A stretch of 32,016 nt of DNA from Gemmatimonadota bacterium (GTDB lineage: Bacteria; Gemmatimonadota; Gemmatimonadetes; Gemmatimonadales; GWC2-71-9), in NCBI GenBank assembly GCA_029862935.1, contig JAOTWK010000006.1, positions 1-32,016 on the forward strand. The letters run 5' to 3'. The notes beneath the pieces are model-generated. The model worked only from the letters and a program-made list of their open reading frames with translations, made no database searches and was not told the origin of the DNA. Shown one piece after another: positions 15,509-24,500 of the stretch; position 1 is the stretch's first letter, and each line of letters opens with the position of its first letter. The position numbers and the translations under genes are program-made.

Positions 15509-16084
15509 ATGCTCCTGACGAGCGCCGCAAACCGCCCAGGGCTCCGTGTGACCGCCACAGCAGTAGCACTTCTGCTGGCGGGTGCCGTTGGATGCGATCG
15601 CAATGCCCCCGCCATCCAACACGCCTCTGCGAGCATCCTCACGGTGGCACAACTACCTCCCGACAGTCTCGTGGCCACTCCCATCACCGTCAGCTTGGAT
15701 CTTCGTCTGAAGCGCTCCTTCGACTACACGGAGTACTACGGCGTGCTTCACTCACAGCGTGAGTTGAACGCCTTGTGGAAGCAGCTCGTGACAGTGGACG
15801 ACGCGAGCGATCTCGGAGTGCCGTTTCTCGGTGGCAATGTGCCTGAGCCGCCAACGGTCGACTTCACCGTGGCCTCGGTGCTCTGGTTTGCGGATCGCGG
15901 TGCCAAGGCCAGCTTCGTTGCCTCCCTCGAGCTCCAGCCGGTCCCGCCTGATACCGTCAAGGTGATAGTCACCGCATTTCACTCCGATTTCGGCTCGAGA
16001 GGACTCAATCTGTGGTCCATGCCGCGGTTCGATGGGTCCGTTATCTTCGAAGTGAGACACGAATATGAAGAACGCTCCCCATAA
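15509..16084 (+). CDS. Putative lipoprotein, function unknown
   Basis: A 191-residue protein with a basic N terminus, a hydrophobic core (VTATAVALLLAGAVG) and Cys29 in AVGCDRN as the probable lipidation site. The mature part contains YGVLHSQRELNALWKQL and DFTVASVLWFADRG, a pattern I associate with small protease-complex-like or unnamed periplasmic proteins, but I cannot name a family confidently. It follows the previous gene by three bases and overlaps the next by 20 bases, so it is in the same transcript. Confidence 0.68.
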   Translation: MLLTSAANRPGLRVTATAVALLLAGAVGCDRNAPAIQHASASILTVAQLPPDSLVATPITVSLDLRLKRSFDYTEYYGVLHSQRELNALWKQLVTVDDASDLGVPFLGGNVPEPPTVDFTVASVLWFADRGAKASFVASLELQPVPPDTVKVIVTAFHSDFGSRGLNLWSMPRFDGSVIFEVRHEYEERSP

Positions 16085-16349
16085 AGACCTTCAGGTTCTC
16101 CCCGGTGTGGGCCCGAGCATTGCTCGAGATCTGGCGGATCTCGGGTACGCGCGTCCAGACGATCTACGCGGCGAAGATCCGCAAGAGATGTACGATCGCC
16201 TTTGCACGATGCGAGGATCGCATATCGACCGCTGTGTGCTGTACGTATTCCGCTGCGCCGTGTACGCCGCGCAGACGGATCGACCTGAGCCCGATCTGCT
16301 CAAGTGGTGGAGTTGGAAGCACCCCGCGAACCAGGCACCGCACCGGTGA
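16065..16349 (+). CDS. Helix-hairpin-helix (Cdd1/pathogenicity-locus type) protein
   Basis: A 94-residue protein. LQVLPGVGPSIARDLADLGYARPDDL is a helix-hairpin-helix with the GVGPSIA turn. EDPQEMYDRLCTMRGSHIDRCVLYVFRCAVYAA is the conserved remainder of the Cdd1 (pathogenicity locus) family. HhH motifs bind DNA non-specifically through the backbone, so a nucleic-acid role is likely, but the family has no established function. Its start overlaps the previous gene by 20 bases in another frame, and GTGA at 16346 joins it to the next gene. Confidence 0.88.
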   Translation: MKNAPHKDLQVLPGVGPSIARDLADLGYARPDDLRGEDPQEMYDRLCTMRGSHIDRCVLYVFRCAVYAAQTDRPEPDLLKWWSWKHPANQAPHR

Positions 16350-16804
16350 CCGACACACGCTCCTGCCCGACCGAGCGTCCGTCTATCGTGCCTCGTGCGC
16401 TGACGCTAGCCATGGCCTTCGCTTTCGCATTGGCGGTCGTCCAGTGCTCTCAGCGGACACAGCAGCAAAAAGACGTCGAGGACCTCGACGATTGCGTCCG
16501 CAGCTTCTGTGGGTGCTGGACCGACGCGACGCTGGATTATCAGGCAACGGTGGTCGACAGCCGCGGTGAGCCGATCGCTGGAGCGGAGCTCACCTGTATG
16601 GGTGAGGACACATCGATCGCACGCTCCGATGCCACAGGCCGCGCCACGTTCACGATCAAAACGGAAGACAGTCCGGGATGCGGGTTGGCTCGATGTGGCA
16701 ACCTCATCTTCAAGGACTTTGCAGGTCGGATCACCGAGGTGACGACCACTGGAACGAATGGTGACACGGTCGTGCTTGGACGTGCGACGGATCAATCACC
16801 TTGA
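16346..16804 (+). CDS. Secreted protein with a carboxypeptidase-regulatory-like fold
   Basis: About 152 residues from GTG 16346, which overlaps the previous stop. In-frame GTGs at 16304 and 16388 are alternatives, and the last gives the tidiest signal peptide (PRALTLAMAFAFALAVVQC). The lipobox is poor because Gln precedes Cys. The mature part begins with a Cys-rich stretch (DDCVRSFCGCW), then a predicted beta-sandwich, YQATVVDSRGEPIAGAELTC...SDATGRATFTI, typical of CarboxypepD_reg/Big-like domains, and ends with more strands. It is likely periplasmic or surface-exposed; the function is unknown. Confidence 0.65.
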   Translation: MTDTRSCPTERPSIVPRALTLAMAFAFALAVVQCSQRTQQQKDVEDLDDCVRSFCGCWTDATLDYQATVVDSRGEPIAGAELTCMGEDTSIARSDATGRATFTIKTEDSPGCGLARCGNLIFKDFAGRITEVTTTGTNGDTVVLGRATDQSP

Positions 16805-16819
16805 GCTGTACCTAGACAT

Positions 16820-17122
16820 ATGGCCGTAATCAGCCTCCTCTTCGTATTCCTGCTTCAGATCGGGCTCCCGCTCGCCGTTATCGCCGGCGGCATTTGGCTT
16901 TTTGCACGCACGGATGCCGGAAGAACGGTCCTCGATCGACTGAGGGGTTCCTCGCACAGTGAGCTCGCGCTGCGCGATCTCGCCGACGACATCACCCATC
17001 TGCGAGAAGACGTGATGGATATCCAGGAGCGCTTAGATTTCACCGACCGCGTACTCGGCCAGTTGCGCCAAGAGCTACCCCTTCCGACGCCGCCGGCAAC
17101 CGAGGAGCCTCCAAGAGGATAG
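16820..17122 (+). CDS. Small membrane-anchored coiled-coil protein
   Basis: A 100-residue protein with one membrane segment (about 3-29, ISLLFVFLLQIGLPLAVIAGGIWLFA) followed by a charged helix with heptad spacing (LALRDLADDITHLREDVMDIQERLDFTDRVLGQLRQE, about 48-84) and a proline-rich end. The plan recalls PspB and other membrane/coiled-coil adaptors, and the ELxERLDFxxRxL pattern is one I recall from Gemmatimonadota. A direct PspB assignment is not justified. The next gene begins in the same frame directly after this stop. Confidence 0.78.
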   Translation: MAVISLLFVFLLQIGLPLAVIAGGIWLFARTDAGRTVLDRLRGSSHSELALRDLADDITHLREDVMDIQERLDFTDRVLGQLRQELPLPTPPATEEPPRG

Positions 17123-17206
17123 CGCAATCTGATCACCACTCCCCCCACGACCGACGAAGAACTCGAAGAACGTCTTTCGCGACCAACCTCCGACGACGTT
17201 GCGTCC

Positions 17207-18160
17207 ATGGCTCAACTCGAAGGGGACGTCATGGTGCTCGGTGCCGGGGGGAAGATGGGCCCCAGCCTCGTGCAGCTGGCCCGCCGCGCAAGTGATGACG
17301 CGGGAACCGCACGGCGCGTGATTGCCGTGTCGCGCTTCAAGAGCCCCGGCCTCGTTCAGCAACTCGAGCGTGGCGGCATAGAGGTCATCGCCGGCGATCT
17401 GCTCGACCCGGCATTCGTGGCGAATCTTCCGGAAGTGCCAAACGTGATTTGTATGGTGGGTCAGAAGTTTGGGACTGCCGTTGATCCCACGACGACGTGG
17501 GTGGTAAACGCGTTCTTGCCCGGCATCATCACGCGTCGCTTCCCTGCATCGAACTTGGTGGTGCTGTCGACGGGTAACGTGTATTCGCTCGTGCCGGTCG
17601 CGGGTTCAGGGTCTCGCGAATCCGATTCGCCCGAGCCAGTTGGAGAGTACGCGCAGTCGGCGCTCGCGCGAGAGCGGATTGTCGAGTCTTTCGCGACTGC
17701 ACAGCGAACACCGACGGCCATGCTTAGACTCAACTACGCGGTAGAGCTTCGGTACGGTGTGTTACGTGATCTGGCAGATCTGCTGGTGCAAGGCGAGCCG
17801 ATCAGCCTGGCTATGGGCTACGTGAATATCATCTGGCAACGGGATGCCAACGCGGTGGTGCTCCGATCACTCGGGTCCTGCTGCGTGCCACCGTTGATCC
17901 TCAACGTCACGGGTCCTGAGAAACTCGCCGTGCGCGACCTGGCCTGGCGATTGGGAACGCGCTTGGAAGTCGAGCCAGTGTTTACGGATACCGAGCGCCA
18001 GACAGCACTCCTGAGCGATGCGTCGCGGGCACACGAGTTGTTTGGTGCCCCGACGGCGGACGTCGACACGCTCATCGACTGGGTCGCGGAGTGGGTGCGG
18101 CGCGGTGGTCGGTCGTTCGATCGGCCGACGCATTTCCAAGAACGCGCAGGCCGGTTCTGA
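17207..18160 (+). CDS. NAD-dependent epimerase/dehydratase-like protein (true start probably upstream)
   Basis: An extended SDR-type Rossmann protein. VMVLGAGGKMGPSL is the NAD(P)-binding glycine motif, VIAGDLLD the end of strand 3, VICMVGQKFG strand 4, and LVVLSTGNVYSLV the strand before the active site. The usual YxxxK is represented by EYAQSALARERIVE, in which Tyr is present but Lys is not, so redox activity is uncertain. The ATG at 17207 gives 317 residues, but the 25 codons upstream, back to 17129-17132, read as a good N terminus (TTDEELEERLSRPTSDDVAS). That stretch offers only CTG, ATC or ACG as starts. The gene overlaps the DapA-like gene by one base (TGATG), so the two probably serve one pathway. 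Confidence 0.85.
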   Translation: MAQLEGDVMVLGAGGKMGPSLVQLARRASDDAGTARRVIAVSRFKSPGLVQQLERGGIEVIAGDLLDPAFVANLPEVPNVICMVGQKFGTAVDPTTTWVVNAFLPGIITRRFPASNLVVLSTGNVYSLVPVAGSGSRESDSPEPVGEYAQSALARERIVESFATAQRTPTAMLRLNYAVELRYGVLRDLADLLVQGEPISLAMGYVNIIWQRDANAVVLRSLGSCCVPPLILNVTGPEKLAVRDLAWRLGTRLEVEPVFTDTERQTALLSDASRAHELFGAPTADVDTLIDWVAEWVRRGGRSFDRPTHFQERAGRF

Positions 18161-19206
18161 TGACTTTTGATGTCAGGGCTCGGCTCCGAGATGGCTTGGT
18201 CATCCCTGCCCATCCGCTCGCGCTCACCGCTGCGCGAAAACTGGACGAACGGCGCCAACGAGCACTCACCCGCTACTACCTCTCCGCCGGAGCCAGCGGG
18301 ATCGCGGTCGGAGTCCACACCACGCAGTTCGCGATCCGGGATCCGGACGTGGGGCTTTTCGCACCGGTGCTCGAACTGGCAGCAACGGTCATGGACGAGC
18401 ACGAAGCCGCTGGCGGCCGTGCTCCAGTTCGAGTCGCCGGTATCTTGGGCGGGACGACGCAGGCGTCCGCCGAGGCCGCGGTGGCACGCGACTGCGGGTA
18501 CCAAGTTGGTCTTGTGAGCCTCGCTGGACTCCACGGTTGGTCGATCGAGCAGCTCATCGACCATGTGCGTTCGGTAGGCGAGATCATCCCGGTCATGGCG
18601 TTCTATCTGCAACCGGCAGTCGGTGGCAGAGATCTGCCGTTCGCGTTCTGGCAGCAACTCGTCCAGATCGAGAGCGTCGTCGCGATCAAGATCGCGCCGT
18701 TCGATCGCTATAGCACACTGGACGTCATTCGAGCTGTCGCGGAGGCCGGGCGCGGCGACGAGATCGCGCTGTACACTGGCAACGACGATCACATTCTGCT
18801 GGATCTACTAACACCCTTCCAGTTTGGAAGTGGCCGCATGCTCCAACTGGTCGGAGGTGTCCTCGGGCAATGGGCTCTGTGGACACATTGCGCGGTCGCG
18901 TTGCATGCCGAGTGTCGGGCGGCTGTGAGTACCGGTGCGATACCGCGTCAGCTCCTGCAGACGGCCGCCGAGCTGACCGATGCAAACGGCGCGATCTTCG
19001 ATGCCGCGAATGGGTATGGCGGTTGCATCGCCGGGATTCACGAGGTGCTGCGTCGGCAAGGGTTTCTCGAGGGCACCTGGTGCCTCGATCCTGATGAAGG
19101 GCTCTCTCCGGGCCAGCTCGAGGAGATCGATCGCGTGCTCGCCGCCTATCCACACCTCGCGGACGACACGTACGTCACCGAGCATCTCGACGGGTGGTTG
19201 GCGTGA
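18160..19206 (+). CDS. Dihydrodipicolinate synthase family aldolase/lyase
   Basis: A 348-residue TIM-barrel enzyme of the DapA/N-acetylneuraminate lyase superfamily, class I aldolases that work through a Schiff base. Lys177 in AIKIAPFDRY is the expected catalytic lysine, and Tyr149 in MAFYLQPAVGG is the expected partner. The usual GTTGE motif after the first strands is replaced by a segment with VHTTQFAIRD, so the substrate differs from that of DapA. The C-terminal extension (about 60 residues, EGTWCLDPDEGLSPGQLEEIDRVLAAYPHLAD) is typical of the larger subgroup. Coupling with the epimerase suggests a sugar-acid or keto-acid catabolic pair; the substrate is unknown. ATG 18160 is chosen over an in-frame upstream start because of the TGATG overlap. 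Confidence 0.87.
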   Translation: MTFDVRARLRDGLVIPAHPLALTAARKLDERRQRALTRYYLSAGASGIAVGVHTTQFAIRDPDVGLFAPVLELAATVMDEHEAAGGRAPVRVAGILGGTTQASAEAAVARDCGYQVGLVSLAGLHGWSIEQLIDHVRSVGEIIPVMAFYLQPAVGGRDLPFAFWQQLVQIESVVAIKIAPFDRYSTLDVIRAVAEAGRGDEIALYTGNDDHILLDLLTPFQFGSGRMLQLVGGVLGQWALWTHCAVALHAECRAAVSTGAIPRQLLQTAAELTDANGAIFDAANGYGGCIAGIHEVLRRQGFLEGTWCLDPDEGLSPGQLEEIDRVLAAYPHLADDTYVTEHLDGWLA

Positions 19207-19249
19207 AAATCGGAAGCGCCCACCGCGGACGCAACCACCTGCGCCCTGG

Positions 19250-20299
19250 CTACCGCTCGACCTCCGTAGCCATGACCGGCGTGCCCTCGAACAGGCGCTG
19301 TAGCCCACCCACCACGACCTGTTCTCCAGCGATCACGCCGGAACGAATCTCGACGAATCCTGGTGTCCGCACACCGAGCTCGACCGCCCGACGCGTCGCC
19401 ACACCATCTGCCACGACCCACACGAAGTCTCCACCTTCGAGCGGCAACACGGCATCCTCCGGAATGATGACTGCATCTGCGCGAACGTCGGTAGAGAGCC
19501 GCACGTCGACGAACATCCCGGCCTTGAGCAACCGATCCCGATTCCGCACGCGCGCCTTGACGAGAATGGTCCGAGCGGGGATCTGCACGACGGGATCGAC
19601 GAAGTCGACTGTGCCCTTGAACTCCCGATCGACTGCTGCAACCGTAAACTGCACCTCCTGGCCCCGTGCCAATCGCTCGGCATACCGTTCGGGAACCTCG
19701 AATGCAGCCCGCTGCGGGTCGACCGTCTGCAAGGTAGTGAGCGGCGTCGCCGAGGTGACATAGTCTCCGAGACTCACGAAACGCTCGCCGACCACTCCGC
19801 CGAACGGTGCGCGAACGACTGTGCGCTCTAGGCGAACCCGCTGCAGATCGAGTTGTGCCTCCCGACTGCGGAAATTGGCTTCCGCCTCTTCGAGATCCGC
19901 CTCGGACGAGGCGTTCTGTGCAATCAACTCCTTCGTACGTCGCAGCGCTTGCGCCGCACGATCTCGCTCTGCCGTGAGCTGGGCGACAAGAGCTGTGAGC
20001 TCTGCGTCGTCCACCTTGAACAAAGGAGTCCCCTCCGCCACCTCGATGCCCTCGCGAACGAGAATGCTCTGCAGCCGTCCCTGCACCTCCGGACGGAGCT
20101 CGATCGATTGTACCGCTTCGATTGTGCCGGTGGCGAGAATTGCCTCAATCACCGTGTCGCTTCTCGCCGTGGCTACTTCGACGAGGGTGGGTGGCGGACC
20201 ATCGCCTTCACCAAATTGGTTCTGTTCCTCGCCGCCACCGCACGCGATGAGTGCGGTCACCATGATGATGGGAAAGACCCTCACGATGTACTCTGCCAT
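19250..20299 (-). CDS. RND efflux periplasmic adaptor (membrane fusion) lipoprotein
   Basis: A 349-residue adaptor that links an RND pump to a TolC channel. VTALIACGGG is a lipobox (Cys20), so it is anchored in the inner membrane. It shows the usual order: a lipoyl half-motif near GTIEAVQSIELRPEVQGRL, a coiled-coil hairpin (LVAQLTAERDRAAQALRRTKELIAQNASSEADLEEAEANFRSR), the second lipoyl half VVRAPFGGVVGERFVSLGDYV, and a beta-barrel and membrane-proximal domain (PARTILVKARVRNRD..LKAGMFVDV). It is the last gene of the operon. A TTG at 20305 overlapping the TolC stop is an alternative start; the ATG at 20299 is preferred. Its 3' end converges with the aldolase gene. Confidence 0.95.
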   Translation of the reverse strand: MAEYIVRVFPIIMVTALIACGGGEEQNQFGEGDGPPPTLVEVATARSDTVIEAILATGTIEAVQSIELRPEVQGRLQSILVREGIEVAEGTPLFKVDDAELTALVAQLTAERDRAAQALRRTKELIAQNASSEADLEEAEANFRSREAQLDLQRVRLERTVVRAPFGGVVGERFVSLGDYVTSATPLTTLQTVDPQRAAFEVPERYAERLARGQEVQFTVAAVDREFKGTVDFVDPVVQIPARTILVKARVRNRDRLLKAGMFVDVRLSTDVRADAVIIPEDAVLPLEGGDFVWVVADGVATRRAVELGVRTPGFVEIRSGVIAGEQVVVGGLQRLFEGTPVMATEVER

Positions 20300-20301
20300 G
20301 C

Positions 20302-21585
20302 TCAAAAGAGTCGTCGGCCCAGGATTGCTTCGAGCCCCGAGAGCGCGAGCCGTGTGCCATACGTGGCTTGCACCAATCCAGCTTCCGCTTCGGAGAGACT
20401 GACCTGAGCTGTGATGAGATCGATGATTGTGGTGGCCCCGGCACGATACCGCTCGGCCTGCACCCGCAGGTTCTCCCGCGCGACGATGACCGCCTGCTCA
20501 GCGAGCAGGCTTGCCGCGCGGGCCGATTCGTAGGCTTCGTAGGCCTGTACCACATCCCGCCTGAGCACAAGTTCCAGATCGTTGCGCAACGCACGTGCAA
20601 TGTCCCGAGCTGTCTTGGCACGTGACTGTGTGAGCTCGCGCTGGCCGTTGTCCCAAATTGGTAGACTCACACTCACACCGATCGACGAGCGCGAGATCGC
20701 GTTCGGAAAGAGCTTCTCATCGAACGCGGAAACCTGTCCGAACAGATCGACACTCGGCAAGTAACTGCCAGCCGTCGAACGAACCAACGCCTCGGCCGCC
20801 CGCTCGCTGGCACGGGCCGCGATCGCCTGGGGGCTCGCTTCGACAGCTTCGGCAAGGGCCTGTTCCTGAGTCAGCGGGAGTGGCACGCCCGCAAGCGTAT
20901 CGCGGAACTCGGCATCCACCGGGCCGGGGGCTCCAATTCGACGCGCGAGCGCATAGCGTGCCACTTTCAGCTGAGCCTCCTGCCGCAGCAGGCCAACCCG
21001 AGCCTCCGTGAGTTCCAGCAACAATTGCAGGGAGTCTGTCTGGACGGCGCCGCCAGCCAGCACCCGCGCGCGGGCCACCGCGAGCTGCTCAATGGCGCGG
21101 CGTACCCGCTCCTGCGCAACACGCGTGAGCTCCCGCTGCGCCACCACGTCGTAGTAGTCCGATTCGGTCAGGAGCGCCGTCGCGAAGCGCGATTCGAGCT
21201 CGCTCGCTCTGGCGCCTTCCAACTCTGCCGCTGTCCGCGCCAGTTCGTGCACCTTGGACAAGCCAGCAAACAGATTGAGTCGCCCACTGATCTGGGCAAT
21301 GGCGATCGTGCTCGCAGGCTCGCCGGTGCCGATGTTGAACGTCTGATTGGAATAGGTGGTGATCGAGAGCTGTGAGCTAATCGCCGGTATGATAAACGCC
21401 GTGATGGCAGCTCGGCGTGCCCACGCTGCATCAGCAATCTGACGCGACGCCGCTACATAGTTCGGGTCGAGCCGCGCCGCGCGCTCGAGCGCCTCCTCCA
21501 ATGTCACCCGCGGAAGACTGTCTTGTCCTACCGCGGTCGCAGGAAGGCTAACCGCGGCAACGACTAACGTCAGCGCCAATTTCAT
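20302..21585 (-). CDS. TolC-family outer-membrane efflux channel
   Basis: A 427-residue protein with a signal peptide (MKLALTLVVAAVSLPATAVG) followed by the duplicated TolC plan: LPRVTLEEALERAARLDPNYVAASRQI at the start, a long alpha-helical hairpin, SLPIWDNGQRELTQSRAKTARD in the second half, and YRAGATTIIDLITAQVSLSEAEAGLVQATYGTRLALSGLEAILG near the end. The family forms trimeric channels through the outer membrane and periplasm. It lies between the permease and the adaptor, overlapping the permease stop by four bases (21582-21585), and is clearly part of the same efflux system. Confidence 0.95.
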   Translation of the reverse strand: MKLALTLVVAAVSLPATAVGQDSLPRVTLEEALERAARLDPNYVAASRQIADAAWARRAAITAFIIPAISSQLSITTYSNQTFNIGTGEPASTIAIAQISGRLNLFAGLSKVHELARTAAELEGARASELESRFATALLTESDYYDVVAQRELTRVAQERVRRAIEQLAVARARVLAGGAVQTDSLQLLLELTEARVGLLRQEAQLKVARYALARRIGAPGPVDAEFRDTLAGVPLPLTQEQALAEAVEASPQAIAARASERAAEALVRSTAGSYLPSVDLFGQVSAFDEKLFPNAISRSSIGVSVSLPIWDNGQRELTQSRAKTARDIARALRNDLELVLRRDVVQAYEAYESARAASLLAEQAVIVARENLRVQAERYRAGATTIIDLITAQVSLSEAEAGLVQATYGTRLALSGLEAILGRRLF

Positions 21586-24500
21586 CGACCGGCCTCCGTG
21601 ACCTGCAGCGCTGGTGTCTTCCGCGCGAACGTCAGACGCTCTTGCACCCTCTCCAGCAGCACATAGACAACCGGCACCAGGAACAACGTGAGCAACGTGG
21701 AAAAGACCATCCCGCCAACGACGGCATACCCCAACGGGCGCCGGCTTGCTGAACCGGCGCCAAGGCCCAGCGCGATGGGCATCGCTCCCATGATCGTGGC
21801 GACCGACGTCATCACGATGGGTCGCAGCCGAATGGCACCCGAGCGTGACATCGCTTCGATCGCACTCAGCCCCGTCCGCTTGAGTTGGTTGGCGTATTCT
21901 ACCAGCAGGATCGAGTTCTTCGTCACCAAACCGATCAGCAGGATCATCCCGATCTGGCTGAACAAGTTTAGGGTCGACCCCAGAGCCAGCAGCGTGACCA
22001 GTGCACCCGTTACCGCAAGCGGAACCGCAAGAATGACCGTAAAGGGATGAACCAGCGACTCGAACTGCGCGGCGAGAACCATGAACACAACGACCAGTGC
22101 CAACAAGAACGCGAAGTACAGCGCATTCCCGCTTTCCTCCAACTCACGGGATTCACCTGCCAGCGCAATGCTACTACCAGGCGGAAGAACATCATCGGCG
22201 TTAGCGCGGAGCGAGTCGATGGCCTCGCCCAACGTGAATGCTGGCGCCAGGTTGCCGGTCAGCGTGGCCGATCGCACTCGACTGAAATGGTTGAGCTGCC
22301 GCGGCCCTACGCCCTCCTCGACACGCACCACAGCCGAGAGTTGCACCAGCTGATTCTCGCGCCCACGCACGTAGAGACCGGTCATATCCCGGGGCGTCGC
22401 ACGTCTCGCCGGCTCCAGCTGCACCATTACATAGTAGAGCTTGTTGTCACGCGTGAACGTGCTGATGCGCTGACCCCCGAGCATCGTCTGCAGAGTACTC
22501 GATACGTCACCAACCGGCACGCCCAGATCTTCTGCCCGATCCCGATCATACACGATCGTCAGCTCAGGCTTGTTCACCTTGAGATCCGTATCGACGTTGA
22601 TGAGCCCAGGAATACCGCGAGCTCTGCCCAGCAGCCGATCCATCCCTGCCACGAGCGAATCGAAATCGGGGTGCCGCACGACGAACTGGACCGGGCTGCC
22701 GAACCCACCGAACGCCGGCGGATTATTCGCAAACGCGAACACTCCCGGAATCGCGAAGTATTGCGGCTGCACCTCGCCGATCACGTCTTGTACAGAACGC
22801 TCGCGATCCGACCAGTCGGAAAGCAGCGAGAAGACGATTCCTCCATTCACCGCTCCACCAAATCCGACAACGCTGAAATACGACTCGACATCCTCCGTTC
22901 GCCCGAGAATTGCCTCCACCCGTTGCTGATACTCGTCAGTGTACTGCAGCGACGCACCCTCGGGTGCAATCGTGATCGTCACGAAGTAGCCTCGATCCTC
23001 TGGTGGCACGAACTCCCGTTTGAGATTGGCAAAGACCCATGCGGCGAGGAATACCGTCAACACACCACCCCCAACAACGAACCACCGATGGCGCAGTGCC
23101 CATCCGAGTGCAATCCCGTAGACGTCAGTAATCGTCTCAAACGTGCGTTCGAAGACATTGAAGAGAGCATTGTGTGTCTTCGGCACACGCAGGATCTTCG
23201 CGCACAGCATCGGTGTCAGTGTCAACGCAACGAAACTCGATATTACGACGGCCCCGGCCATCGCCAGCGCGAACTCATTGAACAGGCGGCCTGTCGTGCC
23301 GCGCAAGAACGTCAGCGGTGAAAACACCGCTACCAGGGCAATCGTCGTGGCGATGACGGCAAACGCAATCTCGCTCGTGCCGCGCATCGCAGCCGTCTCG
23401 GGATCTTCCCCAAGCTGCTCCTGGTGGCGGTAGGCGTTTTCCATCACGATGATCGCGTCATCGACCACGATGCCGATCGACAAAATGAGCGCGAGGAGCG
23501 TCAGGTTGTTGATGGTGAATCCGAGGAAGTACAGTAGCGCAAATGTCGCGATGATCGACGTGGGAATCGCGAGCCCAGGTATGATGGTGCCCTTGAGGTT
23601 TCGCAAGAACACGAAGATGATCACGACAACGAGCACTGCCGCAAGCAGGAGTGTCTCTTGGGCCTCGTCGATCGAGCGCCGCACGAACTTCGCGCCATCG
23701 AATGCTGCAGACAGCACCACCCCTGGGGGCAGGGTTTCCTGGATGGACGGTAACTCGGCCACAATGGCATCAGAGACATCGATGAGGTTGGCTTTGGACT
23801 GGCGCACAACCCCGATTGCAACGGCGGTGATACCCATATATCGGAGGACAGTGCGATCGTCCTCCGGACCGAGTTCCACCCGTGCGAGATCTCGCAGCCT
23901 GACCAAACGACCATCCTGGTTTGCCACCACGAGATTCTGAAACTCCTCGGGGGTCTTGAGCTCGCCAAGCGTGCGCACGGTGAACTCGCGTCGAGCCGAC
24001 TCGATGCGACCGGCAGGGATTTCAACGCTGCGAGTCAGTACGGCAGTTCGCACGTCTTCAACCGTCAGGTTCCGCGAGGCGAGAGCCTCAGGATCGAGCC
24101 AAATGCGCATGGAATAGCGGCGCTCGCCAAAGATCTCAGCCCGCCCCACGCCTGGTAGCGACTGCAGTCGAGTCTTTACCTCACGGTCACCGATATCCGA
24201 GAGTTCGAGCAATGAGTAGTTGGCGCCCGACAGCGCAAGCCAAAAGAACGGCTCTGCATCCGCATCTTGCTTGCTCACGACCGGCTCTTCGATGTCCTGT
24301 GGCAGACGGCCCCGCACGCGAGACACCTTATCACGCACGTCTTGCGCTGCCGCCTCCAGATCTCGGTCGAGCGTGAACTCCAACGTGATGCTACTGACCT
24401 GCTCCGAGCTTGCACTGGTCAGCGTCCGCAATCCGGGTATGGTGCTCAGCTCTTCTTCGAGTATATCCGTGACGGCGGACTCTATGACTTGAGGGTTGGC

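Noticed and set aside
22047..23321. Long plus-strand open frame (424 residues) opposite the RND permease
   Set aside because: It is antisense to a clearly conserved permease, is rich in Arg/His and low-complexity composition, and has no recognisable domain. It is a shadow of GC-rich codon bias.
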